From: Schistocephalus solidus
Lineage: Eukaryota > Platyhelminthes > Cestoda > Diphyllobothriidea > Diphyllobothriidae
DNA length: 64,000 nt
NCBI GenBank assembly: GCA_017591395.1
Contig: WEDG01002022.1
Coordinates: 124,001 to 188,000, forward strand
Direction of reading: 5' to 3'
In this document: piece by piece, positions 22,924 to 36,600 of the stretch
Position numbering within the stretch: position 1 is the stretch's first letter
Layout: every line of letters starts with the position of its first letter
Program-made: the position numbers and the translations under genes
Notes under the pieces: generated by a model
Told to the model about the DNA's origin: nothing
Databases searched by the model: none
What the model saw: only the letters and a program-made list of their open reading frames with translations

Positions 22924-25138
22924 TTGGACTATCAAAACTTTACCGCAGTTCAAGAAAGTTGCTGGCTCCGGGTTGTTCTAAAAGAAAGCTACTCTTTACT
23001 CGTTGGTTGTGTCTATCACCGCCCTCTCCCCAAATGCCAGAGAAGATTACGATCATGTCTCTCGCAGGCATTTCCCACTGCAGCTGAGTTAAATCTGAAG
23101 TACTGCTTGATTGCAGGTGACTTCAATCTTCCTGAAGTTCATTGGTTTCCACCTTCCGGTCCTGCAAAGGTCGACGACCTACTTGAGGCTATAGATATAG
23201 GCATGCGGGACCAGGTAGTTAATATTCCCACCCGAGGATCAAACATACTTGATCTTATTTTCTGTAGAGGTTGTCAGCCATTGTCAGTGTCACCTTTAGC
23301 TCCACTTGGGAGATCTGACCATGCAAAGGTTCTTTCTACACTAGAACTAGAGGCAAATGAAACGTTTCCCAAAAATAAAGATTTTCCGTGACTTCAGATC
23401 AGCAAATATGGGGAAATTGCTAATACATTTAAATTCCCACGATTGGACTAACTTCTTTGTATGTTCGGATGTGAATATTTGTACAAATACTTTGTACCAA
23501 GTTCTAGGTCCACTAATTTTTCGTTTTGTTCCCCGTAAGAAAATAATTAATGTCAAAGATGAAGCCTACCACCCTTTATCATTCCGCCGTTGACTGCCTA
23601 GACTCTCCCGTCGTTTTCATTTACAAAACGACACTTCCGTCCTGCCCTTGATCCAAAAAATATTTGAAGAGGCTCAGAGGCTGTCTGACAACAAGCTGAT
23701 GAGGTCAACGTTGCCGAAAACCCATCTTTAAATGTGGTGAAGCTCTTTTCGCGCACAGTAAAAGCGCGCAGAAAAACTCAGTACCACGTACTTCGAGACG
23801 CCTTAGGAAACCCTAAAGCTGACGCGAAGTTGACAGCTGATAGGTTAAATGCTTTCTTGTCTAGAACGTTAAGTGCACATTCTATCGCTAACTTTAAACC
23901 CTCTGGGAGGTGACGGTAGCCATTCGGTGTTTTCGTCTAGCCTACAGTCCTGGACCAGATGGCGTCCCAATCAGCATTCTAAAGGCGGATGCAAACGATA
24001 TATTTCCATTTCTTCTGTACAAGATATTAAATCTTGCACTTGAAAGGGAAACCTTCCCTATTTGATGGAAGGAATAGCAAATGCTGCCTATACTCAAACA
24101 TGGCTGACCTACCATATTTGATGACTTGAGGCCAATAAATACACTGCCAGCAGTCTCGAAGATCTTAGAAACTATGTTAAAAGACAAGATGATGCATCAC
24201 CTAACAGAGAATAACATACTTAATGCGGTTCAGCTTGGTTTTCTCGAAAAAGGCATTGTGACACCTGCCAGCTCTCTTTCTTTGATCATATGCTACAATC
24301 TAGAGACAGCGGTTTTGCAATTTACACCATTTACTTCGATTTCACGAAGGCATTTGATCGTGTTGACCATGATATCCAACTGCTTAAACTTGCTTCCTGC
24401 GGCATAGGTAACAAGCTTCTGAATTTAATATCTTCCTATTTTAATGCTCGCGCACAATGGGTTAAAATGTCTGATCTTCAACCTAACGCAGGTAAGGAGT
24501 GGAGTTATTCAGGGGAGCGTGCTCACCCGCTTCTATTTTTCCTTTTTGTTAGCGATGTTCCTGATTGTTTTCTTTATGGTAGGCCATTTATGTACGCTGA
24601 CGATTTAAAAGTTACCTATCGATAAAAAACGGTCGATCATAACATCGTGCTTGAGCTCGATCTTAAACGATCTTCAGGCATTCGCTAAGTGGTGTCGCAA
24701 ATGACGCCTTTGACTTTCTTGGCACAAGAGATCATTATGGGTAATGGCGAAAACCATCAGCCCCATCTTAGCATAGACGGTCACGACCATAATGTGCCAA
24801 AATTTATAAAGGGTCTGGGAATGTCATTTTCTAGTAGTCTTTATTTGTCAGAGCACTGCACTCTGATTGTCTCGAAAACACCCCAAACTATTGGTTTTTT
24901 TCTCAGAAATTGTAAAACTCTCAACATTAGAATCAGCCTCTATAAAATTTATGCCAGGCCTAGTCTGGAATACTGCTCGTTTATATTTTGCATTCTGCAC
25001 GCTTGTGAGCGGAAGAAGATAGAATCAGTCCAGCACTTATTTAAAAAAAGAGTTTTCTATTCAGAACCCAGAAACCTGTACTACCAACAACGCTGTGGGC
25101 TTACAAACCTTGACCCGTTGTGGCTTCGCAGATCGTAG
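22924..25138 (+). pseudogene. Family-B LINE ORF2 (copy B3), multiple frameshifts and stops
   Basis: The intact piece 22924-23391 (155 codons) covers the middle and end of the APE endonuclease: SCWLRVVLKESYSLLVGCVY, then KYCLIAGDFNLPEVHWFPPS. RT pieces follow in at least four frames to 25138. Compared with B1 it confirms what B1 has lost: it keeps Trp where B1 has TGA, and the extra G in the DSGFAIY segment that B1 lacks. It cannot encode an active protein. Confidence 0.8.
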
Positions 25139-25724
25139 AAGGGACTATTTTACTGTTTAAAAATTAAGGCAGTTGTAACTTTAAGCCCCTTACATCTCTG
25201 AGGCAGCTCGACCACTCTCGGCGCACCAGTCATCTAGATGTATTTTTTTTCCTTTGGCCCGCATTGTTAGATACCGTCAGTTTTTTCAGTAAACTCTATA
25301 GAAATCTGGAATAAGCGACCCAGAAGTAGCAATGTTCAGCAAAGCTATCCCTTGCTTACGAGAGCTGTCACTAGTTTTCTACATTAAGAACACCTTCCAA
25401 AATGTTAGAAAGCTGACTCTGTGAAAGTTTTATCCGTTCTGATGGCGTTCACGGAATCTGAATCCTGTGACGGACTTCCTGCTGAGGTCGACAGCAAACA
25501 GCCATTCACCGACATACCTGCTGGTGCCGAATACCAGATCCATAACACTGAATAGAGAAGTCCTTCACCGGACACCTGTGTCAACGCTTCCCTGTCCTCA
25601 ACTTTCATCCCTCAATAAGCTGCAGTTTTTTTACTGAAAACACTTGAAACAAAGATCAGGAGTTTTCTTCACTGCCAGCCTGACCCTCCGTCTGTATATT
25701 TTTTTGATCTTGCCTGTAAACTGG

Positions 25725-25754
25725 CAATAAATAAATAAATAAATAAATAAATAA
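25725..25754 (+). repeat. (AATA)n tail of LINE copy B3
   Basis: Seven AATA units follow GCCTGTAAACTGGC. The same tail, reversed, closes B1 at 11855-11869. Confidence 0.9.
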
Positions 25755-25799
25755 TGAGACCTAATTATAATAACAATTATTTTAGATTTCAGCGCACAG

Positions 25800-28700
25800 A
25801 GCAGAATGCAAATTTTTAGTTTTATCACCGATGGTTGGTTTCAAATACGGTATGGATATAAATACTATCAGAAAATGCCAAGTTGAAAGTTTTCTTGACT
25901 TGGTGTGGACCACAGCAAATCAAGGAAGAAAAAATTAAAGGCGGGGGTAAGGTTAGAAATTCCCACACTGACATTTAATGTTCAGATGAAAAATCATAAG
26001 TTTATATAAGTATTTTGTCATCCAGAAGACCTAATAAAAAATATAAACCGCTGTGTACCTGTCTAAGCCAACCACCAACGGAATAAGAAGCGTTGTTATA
26101 TTGCACACAAGGGATGTTCGGTTGCAGCAGACCTAGGGTAGACGCAACGACATCTCAGATAACGATAGTAAGTGTCAGATTTAAGAGAATCCAACAATCA
26201 AACCATCAGAAGTCCGCAAGACTACTATGCATACATCGGACTCGAGAATGTTACAGTAAGTTGAAATCAGTTTAACACCATAAATGCTGTCGGAAACAGT
26301 GCTGTAATACTCGCATACATTTCGTTGATGATACTTAAAAGTAAAGATTGGATGAAATAGCATTCAAAAAGGTTAACGCAGCTATGTTTAACTGTTAATA
26401 GACTACATAGTTTATGCTTCTTTCACAGCTAGTGTGAATTAGCGTGAATTAGTCTTTAAACGGATCACATTTAACATCTGCAGAGGTCTTGAGATTTGGC
26501 AGAATTTGTAATATCCACTTTTCTCAAAATTGTCTTCGAAATATTTAAAAGACGTTTAGCGTCACATAAAATGACGTTTACGCCATCAAAACCGCCCAGT
26601 GTAAATGGCCGACAAAGTACTGACGATCGATGTACGCCAGAAAAGCCAACCATCTACAAGCAAGTGAATTACTTAAGAACAACAGAGTCAGTTTATCGTC
26701 CCTGGACAAGGCCGAATTAACCTCCAATCCATCTGTAAGTAACCGAACTTTATTACTGAATTTTCTGGTCCAAAAGTTAAAAGCATTTTGATAGTTTTTT
26801 AAAAAAATATTTTCTGACGCGTAACCTATTTCGCCAAGATTTTCAGGAAAATGTCTGTAAAAGACATAAGAAAAAAATCTGATAACACCAGTGGTATAGT
26901 GATGCATCTAAAGGTTTGTTTAGAAATTGTTTTACCTGTATTTCTCGGCTTTATTTACGTGCCACTGCAGTCATTGCTCAACATGTTGAGCTAAGAAATA
27001 TGAAGAAAACATAGGAGGATGGTTGCTGGAGTGTATTTTTATCCTGGAAAATGATGAGCTATTTCATAATACCGCCACAAAAAGCAGCCTTCTTGTAGTA
27101 GTTTTGCATAATTTTATCCAGAATGATATGACATTATGATTCGTTCTGTTAGATATTAACACAGACGCGCATTTCGCTTATTTTCGGTCAAATCGTCACA
27201 GACAGCCCAAGGAAACTTAATAGAAAATAATCAGAGCATGAATTTCTCCGGATGTTTGGTGGTTTGGCATACAATAAACGCATAGGGAATCAAAGTAAGA
27301 TACACCAATAACCAATCTGTATGCCCAGAGCTAAAGTGGCAGGAAAAACCCGAGAACGGACACAGATGTGTAGGTGGTCACTGGTTTGTAACAGACAGAC
27401 AAGTTGACAGAAAACCTTATGAACCATTGCTATAACACATCCGTGATATAAGGGTTCAAAAACGCGTTAAATTGTGTTCGGTTACAAACGGGAGAGACAG
27501 GAACAATGAGCGCTACTGTGCTCAAATCTCTGAACTTAATATTGCTCAAAATAATTATCCCAACTTGCCGCAGACTCACAAGTAAGTAAGCTTATTCAAA
27601 TGTGAGTTGAAATTTTTCTTTATATTATACATTTTTATGTGTTCAGATGCATTACGCGCTTTGTAACTTGGGATAATATGGAAGTATATGGGGTCTATTT
27701 AAATTCATTTGGAAACACTAACAGATAACCTCTGTTTCCTGAACCACATGGCAAGTACGAGAATGGGAAAATCTTTTAGTTGTGTAGCTCGCCAGGCGAA
27801 GCTTAAATCATCCAATGAACTTGTTTTGTGAGCTGATGTAAATTTCTGCAGATGAGGAAGCAGTGTAATTCGTAACATTTGTAATTACTTCGATGATAAT
27901 ACCCTGGAAATGGTAGCTGTAGGATGAATCTCTGCAGGATTTTGAGTGAAGCTAAAGATCTCGGCTTGCCTTCTAGGGCGCTGTGCATGTAACCGTAAAA
28001 ATCATAATTTCATTTCATATACGTGAAGAAATTTGAAGTAACATTGAATATCGTGCATTTTTATCGTCAAATACAGCATGTGATTAGACCTCGTATACAC
28101 GCATATGCACTATTCTAATGATACGCGAGGTAACGATCTCCCTGCTAAAATTTATAAAATTGAACGTTTTTATAAGAGGTGTGCTCTGCATTCTAATAAA
28201 ATAAAAAGCCAGTGAGAATCGCGATTAAGAATTGTCATAGGCAGTCCTAAAAATCGAATGTCCACTATCAGTCTGATATTGAATAATTTATTTGAGGGTG
28301 TAATACAAAATCCAAAGCTGTCGCCTTGCTTGTAAATCTGCTTGTAATAGCATTAAACTTATATGCTTGATTGCACGAAAAAATATTTCTTCTCGCTTTA
28401 CTGTGGAAAATCTATTATTAGTTGAAATTTAAATTAGACGTTTTGGGTTTTTCGACAATTTCTTGCGCAACTGTCAGGTTTTCTGCTCAAAGCATTTAGC
28501 TAACTACGCTTGGTTCTATGTACATTTTGTCTGAATGAAAAAATACATTATTTTATTTTTAATGACTTTGAAGTCAGCTGAATCCTAATTGTAATTTTGA
28601 TAAGGAAGTTATTATATGAAATTTTCGACAGCATCCCACGGAAGCACAAATGTATGTAAAATTAGAGAAAATGCACGTTTTAATTTCAATGTATTCATTT

Positions 28701-31700
28701 TGCTAAAAAAGTAGTGATTTAGAATTTTGCCTAATATATCATATAAATTGCAGCCTAAATGAAACACTGATATGTAAACTATATCTTACACAACTCTGGT
28801 GAATAAAAAAGGAAACACTTCACCAAGAACCTCACTTTACATCTGGATCGGCATTATGTTACTTTTTATAGAGAATAATCTACAGTGGTAAAATGCGGTT
28901 GAATTGATTTTAGTGATCGGGGTTATTGTATGATAAGTTTTTGATGTCCTTATTATTACATATGAATTCGTCTTTAGAACATGAAAAAAACACTACTGGT
29001 CCTTTTAGTTTCTCGTAAACTACCCACACGCTTCGGTCATTATTAGGCTTTCTATGTTAATAAACAAAAGCTTTCGGACTATCTGCGATTAGGTCTTTGA
29101 GAGTATAGATTTTAAATGTGTGGAAATTACAGTTTGTTAGGTTTGAATGATAGCTAGTGATAATAGATCTGATCGCGTTTTTCACTCATTCATAATCACG
29201 GTAAAGGCCACTGTGTAATATTGTAGTGCCCCAACGAATCTATTGTATATGAAAGTTAATAGAGGTATGGTTATAGGTGAAGAATGACTCCATGATATAT
29301 GAAAATAACTTTTAGTTCTAGCGGTAAATGTCAAAAGAAGAAGACAAGTAAAGTTTTCCTTAGCCAAGTATGTGTGAAAACAACCTTAATCATTTTATCA
29401 TCTGATGCATTTGTTCAAATTATCTGAGGTATATGATTATTCCATTCAAACTGAATTTTAATGAGTGTTTATAGGAGCAAAAGTACTATCAACAAATAAG
29501 AAAATAGCATACTTATAGAACATATCGCGTGTATATTTTAAAGATATTTCTTGTTATCTTCATCATGAATTTAAATTTTTTGACTGGCTAGCATTTAAAA
29601 GTTTGGCACTGCATAACCTTTCATTTTGACAAGCTTTGCGCACTGTCAAAGTATACTATGACAGTCGGCCCTTATATAGCAAGCTAGATTATGAGTCATG
29701 GAAAAACGTTCAAAATGGATATAAGGACCCATAGGTTCTTTATTTAGCAGGAGTTTGTACGAACAGTTTTGCGTGTAAGATGTGTGTAACAAGATATTTT
29801 GGAAACGCTGTGAAATCATGAACTAAACTGGCTCTAGATTTTTAACCAAAATGAATGCAGCGAAGTGCTGTCATCTCCGTTGAATTTTTCTATTCTAGAC
29901 AGATAAAGGGCAACAACATTATTGGCGTTTAACAAACTTGGTTCTACCTTGCATCACTATTATTTTTCTTATAGGTTTAGTAGACGCTTGCATAAATGAA
30001 TTGCTGTCAGTCATTTTATATGAGATTTGAGACGCTAGTATGCTGCAGAACATCGACGATCAATACAATAATAAATGTTTGCTAAAATAATATCCATAAT
30101 CTTTCCAAAACGCTCCCTTTTAAATTTTGGTATTTATTGTTCAATTAAAAATACCTTCCTTAAGTTTGGGGAATCGATTTTGCAAATAGTCGATACAGCA
30201 TAATTATGTGCCAAAGATTTATCTTGGTTACCTAATTCCTTGAATCTATTCCCCGCTGTGTCGAAGGTATGTATGAATGTAAGAGGTTGCTAAGATACGA
30301 TTTTATAGGTTGAATTTTGTTGAAATAGCATTCATCGATGCACATTCTAGAAAACTCTTCAAAGATGAACAAACTGCTTGATTTTAGATATTATATGCAC
30401 TGAATGTTTTAAAACATTTTGAAAGATATATAATCTGCTATATCAGACGCAGTTCTTCATAGTCATGGCAAAATGTAGCATAACCAGTACTTCAAGTTTT
30501 TTCTCCTTTAAGTTTTTAAGGATAAGTACCCTATTATAAATCACGCTATAAACTTACATGTACGAGTGACAGAGAGATGGCGCCCAAGTGACGAAATGCC
30601 TTCTCTTCTGAACAGGCAGACTTTTATATGGCTTCTAGAAATGGAGACGTGAAACTTTTCTTATTTTAGTTCTTAAAATATAATTCAAGAAAAGCTACGT
30701 AAAAGAAAGTCAGCATCAGGCAAGGAAATTTGCGGTGGACGGTTTCTGATTCACCTTCCCCCCGGAGTTCCTTTTGTAAAGATCATCCACACAGATCATG
30801 CACTTCACTTTGTTACGGGTGAAACGAACTCCGAAGGGATAAAAGACTTTACTTAAGAGAGCACTTATCATGAGAACACGAAATCTCCTTTGCAATTTTT
30901 CTACCACATGGTTATTTCCATTATATTTACCATTTAACCTCTCGCCCTCAGTTCTAGTACATATGAGTAGACAATAATGGTACACCTGAAACTCGTTACC
31001 CATTGTAAAGACTATTTTATGGCGAAAAAATCAATAAACGAATATTCTATTTACTTCAACGTGCCTGTTTCAGATGAGGTATCAGGACCAGCCATTCGTT
31101 TGAAAGTAAGCTAAGTTACTCCCTCGATGGAGCTGAACTGTTACACGTGGAACCAAGGGCACTGCCATATTATCATCTAAAACCTTTTTTCGGTCTTCTA
31201 TACTTAAAAAATATAAAGAGAAGTTAAAATAGAATCTACGTAGACTGCGAAAATCAGCAAAATTGTACCAAAAAGCGCGCCTTGTAAACCAGATTCTTAA
31301 AAATGGAGGCGGCCGTCCTCTTTCCAGTTAAGATGGCTAAGGCAGGATTCGAAAGAACCACAAGGGAAATTGGTATAGAAACATACCTTTTCTGTGCTTC
31401 ATTTTTTTACTCTGCTAAAAGGTACTTCTGCTAGCGGAAAAAGAGAAATATGGTAATTAGAAACGTATTTTGAGATGAAACGTTATCGAACCCATTGAGA
31501 GTGACCTTGATAATGACGAAAACAGCAGTCTCACTTGCCAAAAAATAAGCACGTACGTGACATACACATTCAGGAACTATGTCTGCAAAATGCCTACATG
31601 TGATGAATAGAAATAAAATAGTGCATACATATAGGAGAATGCCCGCTTATTACCAGAGCGCTACGGACATAACCGCAATAACCAGAACTTACACGAGAAA

Positions 31701-33548
31701 AGGACGGCCCCGCCCCAGTCATAAAGGTGGTCCTGCGCATAATCTCAGAAAACGCAACTGTTTCTGTGACTTAACCCCAAAGTAAACCTTAACCGTAGCC
31801 CAGATCTTAACCCAAACCCTCACCTCAACCCTTACCCTACACTTTATCCTAAAATTAACCTTGAACGTCAACATAACCCTAAACTGAACTTGATTTTCCC
31901 TGAAATTTGGCACGAAGACACTTGTGTTGCAGGAGATGCCTGTTTTCATGTCCTGTTTAGCAGGCCATACGAGTCACACAGCAAAGCGGAGTAATAACTT
32001 TTCCAAATTGTTTGACTCTCTGGTAAACAAACTATTGGCTAAACACATTTACCCGCAAATAAACTTGCATCTTTAACCTAAAAATGACACCGTACTTAAT
32101 TGTAATCTAATGGAGTTTGTCAAAATGCCCTTTGGTGTTTTGGTCAACACATATCGTGTCGAGCCAGATTACGTGAGCTTTGTCTACTGCTGTAAGATCT
32201 GCTGTCCAAAGGCAGTCTTGTTTCCATCATTTGGAAAGTTCATCGTAAAGCCGCCAGCTATCCTTAATTTTGGGTAAATCACATGAATTGGTGGCGATTG
32301 TAAAGAGGCCTTTACAGTGGTTTCGAATTCCCGGAACAAACTAGAAGGTATGCATCGATCTTGATGCTATAAGGAGGTTCTAGACCTAGCTAAAATACTA
32401 TCAGCCCCAGCCAGTTATTTTCACCAAACCAACACCCTCAGCACCTTGCAAGCATGTCTGAGACTCGTCTGCTGGAAACCTTACGTTCTAAGTGGCTTGA
32501 AATATAAAGTTCTTCCATCTCAAATTAACTGAAAATTTGCAAACCGTGTGCAGTATCATCGGTCAATACTAGAACGATCTCTTTTGGTGAGAAGTAGTTT
32601 GTTCGCTTATTAATGCCTGCAGGCACATTGTGCATAGTGACTTCTTTAATTTTATTGGGTTTTTCCTGAAACACTTAGATTGTAGTTAATCTTAATTTGC
32701 TTACGTACTACAAGCAAAAGTCGGCCGCGTCTATATTATTAATAAATTCTATGCTTAGCAATTTTCACTTCAGTTATATTAACTGACGTTTTTACTTTTC
32801 GGACTTCCAGTAACTCACTTAAAAATGCATTTTTATGTCGATAAAGGCAACTATTTGCAAATTCATCTAACCTAAAACCTTTTTTGCAAAATAAACCAGA
32901 TGATATAGATTCCTACTGCGGTCTCCTAATCAGATTTTTAACAAAATGGATCTTCAGTGGACAAGACCTTTTCTTGTACTACAAATTTGCTGCGATTTTT
33001 GACATCTAGATACAGCCTTGGATACAAAGTTTTCTGTCGAAATTGAATCGACTATGTGAGTAAATCACCAGTGTCGTTCTGTTCTTCCAATCAACCTAGA
33101 ATCTTTAAGCATCTCTTGAATTAGAGGTGACCTCAACGAGGCTTTAACAGTGGTCTCAAAGCCCAGGAAGAATCGGTCAAGTTTACGTCTATCCAGATGC
33201 AAAAGCGTCTATGACACACGTCATTAAGTAAACACGCGCAGCACTAACCAAACGTTTCAATAGGTCGTATTTCAACCGGATCTGGTCTCCAGCGGACTAA
33301 AATATCTTACTGCTTAGATTTCAGATCGAGCTGGATTGCTTCTTTTACACCAGGGAATATGGCATGAGATTACTATTTTGACTTGACTTCTGTATATACC
33401 CCACTGCTCAATGCATATGACGTACTGATGATCGGTAGCAACTGTGAAACAGCTATCTGCGTCTTGTCTGTTACACCCTCAGCAACATACCCTTGGAGTA
33501 CTATTTATTTTTAAATAACTTTGCTCATGTACCCTGATTGCGTTACAG
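25800..33548. other. AT-rich, probably upstream or intronic DNA of the DYRK gene; no supported exon
   Basis: No frame over about 110 codons, no exon-like frame with paired splice sites and no transposon protein was seen. It contains one box/telomere-like repeat (31690-31890, annotated separately). Two weakly similar segments (about 32280-32350 and 33120-33190, sharing a TTTACAGTGGT / TTTAACAGTGGT core) hint at an old direct duplication. Missing 5' exons of DYRK may lie here or left of it. Confidence 0.45.
31690..31890 (-). repeat. CCACCTTTAT box next to a decayed telomere-like array (inverted copy)
   Basis: On the + strand the array shows units such as CTTAACCCCAAAG, ACCCAAACCCTCACC, CAACCCTTACCCTAC and ATAACCCTAAAC. 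Beside it, GGCCCCGCCCCAGTCATAAA then GGTGGTCCTGCGC is the reverse complement of GCGCAGGACCACCTTTAT followed by a GC-rich end. The order box plus array is the same as at 42285-42550, in the opposite orientation. That supports a single repeat family that carries the array. Confidence 0.6.
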
Positions 33549-33633
33549 GTCTACTATTATGGTCAAAACATGAAAAAGGACATAACTCGGCGCCTTCAAA
33601 CTCGAACCTTCACTGACCGCAAAGCAGCGAAAG
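33549..33633 (+). CDS. DYRK: DYRK exon 1 of those seen (pre-kinase region)
   Basis: Acceptor TTGCGTTACAG/GTC and donor CGAAAG/GTAAAT. The 85 bases encode VYYYGQNMKK followed by a basic stretch ending RKAAK. The first part resembles the IYFLGxxAKK element found ahead of the kinase domain in class-2 DYRKs. The last base (G) joins AC of the next exon to make Asp. It was found because the following intron is only 40 bases. Confidence 0.75.
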
Positions 33634-36600
33634 GTAAATCCACTACTCTCTGGCTATTTAAATTTGCCTGTAGACAGCGCCTACAATGTGATACCGCATA
33701 ATCATATCGCATTTCGCTATGAGGTACTGCGGTCTCTGGGACAAGGGAGTTTTGGAAACGTTGTCTTTGCGTTCGACCACAAGGAGCAAAGACACGTTGC
33801 TGTCAAGGTTGTCCGCTCCGATATTCGTTTTACCAACCAGGTATGTCAAGATTATTCCTTTTGTGTATTACCTGTGCTCGTTTTCATTGTTAAAACGTTC
33901 ACGTTATGGGCTGGTTGTGAATATTGCAGGATTACCGAGCTCTTAGACTCATCGAGAACTGTAAAGGAAGTTTTGCCTATAATTCAGCTAGGTGAGATAC
34001 AAATATAGATGAGAGATATGAAAGAGTAAATAAGTAAGTGCCTTACTGGCCTATTTCTTGTCATACAGTATTGATATTTTTTCTGATTTTTCTATACAGA
34101 GTTAAAGTATTTTGGCAGACGTTGGTTGATATCAAAGTAATCTGAATTTTCGAGAAGGAGTTGATTGTGATTATCAGCCTTCGAAGAGTAATTTAACTGA
34201 GCGTTTTAGGTTCCTTTCATACTAGAATTGTATGTGGTTAAAACGCAACCGAATTTTTGTATTTGGTCTACCCTTAACTATAATCTCTATGTCTTATGAA
34301 TCTCAGTTAAACCCAACGGACATATTCACTTTGTAATACATGTCTGTCATCTTGAGCTTGGTTTAAAGGTGCATTTGAACTTAGAGAACTGAGATTATAA
34401 AGTGATAAAAGCATTCCAACCTCCAATGATTGTTATGAAAAGTATATTAACACTATAATCCAGTCTTCAATGATTTTATTTGTTTACATGCCATTGCTAC
34501 ACTCAACACTCATTGTATTTCCATCACATATATCCCTGCTTGTTTACTTGCTACCTGCTTGCTTGTCAGTTTGCCTCAAATGTTTTTGGCTGCTCACATC
34601 TGGATAAATACTAAAATGCAAATGAAGTTCACTTTTCACGTTAAGGAAGCACGCTCTTTGTTCGAGCTGTGGGCTAAAAATTGTGTTTTTGTCTCTGCGC
34701 CCTTCCCCCTTCACTCACTCTCTCACACAATGAACGTTTTCTCTGTTTCTGTGAGAGAGGCAGATTTTAGCGGGAGAGGCGTTAACTTTCCATCAAATGT
34801 TGTCGCTGAAGACGCTGAGACCACACGATCCTCGGTTGTTTCAACACATTTGGTTCGGAATGGATGGCTGATGACGCCTAAGAAACCAAAAATGGCAATT
34901 CCAGTCTCCCTTGTCTTTGTCGGGATTTCTATTCTGTTTATACTATTCTAGCCGCTGCACGACTTCCGGTGCGGCTCGAGAGTGAGCTCCAAGGACGAGT
35001 GTGTTCTGTAAAGCGGTCAGTGAGTGCCACATTTCCAAGGAAGGGAGCCGTCCCATACCGTGTACCGACCGTTCTTCAGTACCTTGTCCCTGCTGTTCAA
35101 TGCAGGGATATTATTTTAAAGTGACTTGTGGAGCATATTTTATCTTAAGTTTATAAATGCTCCCTCAAAAAAAAATGATAGCATGGAAGATTTTTCTGTG
35201 TAAGTCAATGGTTGCAGACTGAAGCAGAAACCATAGTGTTGTTTATCAATTCCCAAGGGATATATTTAGATATGCATCTAGTGGAATTGTGTAGTGAGGA
35301 TTTCTGCAAGTGAATATTTTTCGTGCTAGTGTGTAGCTTAAAAGTCAGACCACATTATACTGCGTAATAATAGCTAAAAATAAAATGAACTGGATACGTG
35401 GTCCTTTACCCGTAAAAACGAATGAGATGAAGGACTAGGTTGGAGATTGATCACGTGTTTTGAATTTAATTTACAATTTTTAAAAAATTTTAGGTGATCA
35501 ACAAAGTAGTCGAGCATTATGCATTTCCAGCATAAACCTTTTACTTGATTCCCACCACAGAAGTGTATCTGTTTTAGTTTCTGTGGGGTCGATGACTCTT
35601 CAAACACCTGAAGAACAAAGTCAGAATTTCGGGGATGTCATTTTATTTACATTTTACTGTTTCTCCTCAATGCTTCATTGAGAGTGACCACAAGAACGCA
35701 TGTGATGGGTTGCGCTGCGTCGGTTTGTTATAACCCCTCCACTACAGTCGTGCAGATTTCATGCATTGTTACTACTGTCATTAAGTACAGGAAACATTGT
35801 TTTGGTTAGATAATAGCTGACGCTCCACAACTTTTTGCCTATCTTGAAGTGGCATAAACCTTAAAGGAAACTAAAACAACGGCATTTAATAGTCACAGGA
35901 AACCGCATTTTAATTTTTTAGATGAAAATTGAACGTCCTTCTTTGCGACCCAGCTGATAACCCCATGTTAAAAGGACTAAATGAACTTGAAATCGAAGTT
36001 GAAAATCCGCTGAAAAGCACACAGCTGCGTACGTTAAGCACGATGGCGTTAATTGTAGTATGAAGTTTGTCACTACTGGTAGGGCATACCTTTTGAGGGA
36101 AAATCAGTTAAATGTATTTTGCTGACGCCCAGTTCAGTGGCCTGACTACTGACATACATCCAGAAACTCTTTTGTTTATAATCCATGCCGAATTCTACTC
36201 CTGGGGCTTGCACTTAAAGTTAAAATGTAACAGCCAGTTCAGTTTACGTGCTATAGAGCTATCTTTAAGTACGTGTCAAGCAGAGTTTCATATCTAGCCG
36301 ACAACAGTCTTCAACAGTCAATGAGACACACAAAAACCTCCCTATGGCTGCATCTGAAAGACAAGTACAGAAAAACCTCCAATGCAATGCCTCTCCAGAT
36401 TGTTTAAGTGCTGTTTGAAACCGGTGGTGTATAGAAGTCGTACTCTTAACCATACGTTGATGCCAGAAGTTATGTTTAGAAGCATTGTCGTCATTTGCAG
36501 GAGTTCTTTTGTAAAAAATATATCTCCTACCAAGACAATGTGCAAATACCCTCGACTTGGCCAAGATCCTAGAGTCTGCATGTGGTGCACTACATCTATG

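Larger units (their letters stand above)
22685..25754 (+). mobile_element. Family-B LINE, 5'-truncated and heavily damaged copy (B3)
   Basis: Similarity to B1 begins at TTTCAGAAACC near 22687, inside ORF2 just before the endonuclease, and ends with the (AATA)n tail at 25725-25754. Endonuclease: GDFNLPEVHWF, then DLIFCRGCQPLS and RSDHAKV (where B1 has NSDHSIV). RT: YSPGPDGVPISILKAD, YFDFTKAFDRVDHDI, GVIQG followed by a shifted LGPLLF, and FMYADDLKVTYR. Thumb: YARPSLEYCSFIFCILHACE. There are many frameshifts and stops, plus a deletion of about 50 bases near 23884 that removes the segment corresponding to IRVWSGNVHETI in B1. Confidence 0.85.

Noticed and set aside
31770..31890. True telomere
   Set aside because: Units are degenerate, interrupted and internal to the sequence, with unique DNA on both sides.
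33664..34008. 114-codon frame covering DYRK exon 2
   Set aside because: Its start is inside the upstream intron and its last 56 codons are beyond a clear GTATGT donor. Only 33674-33840 is exon.
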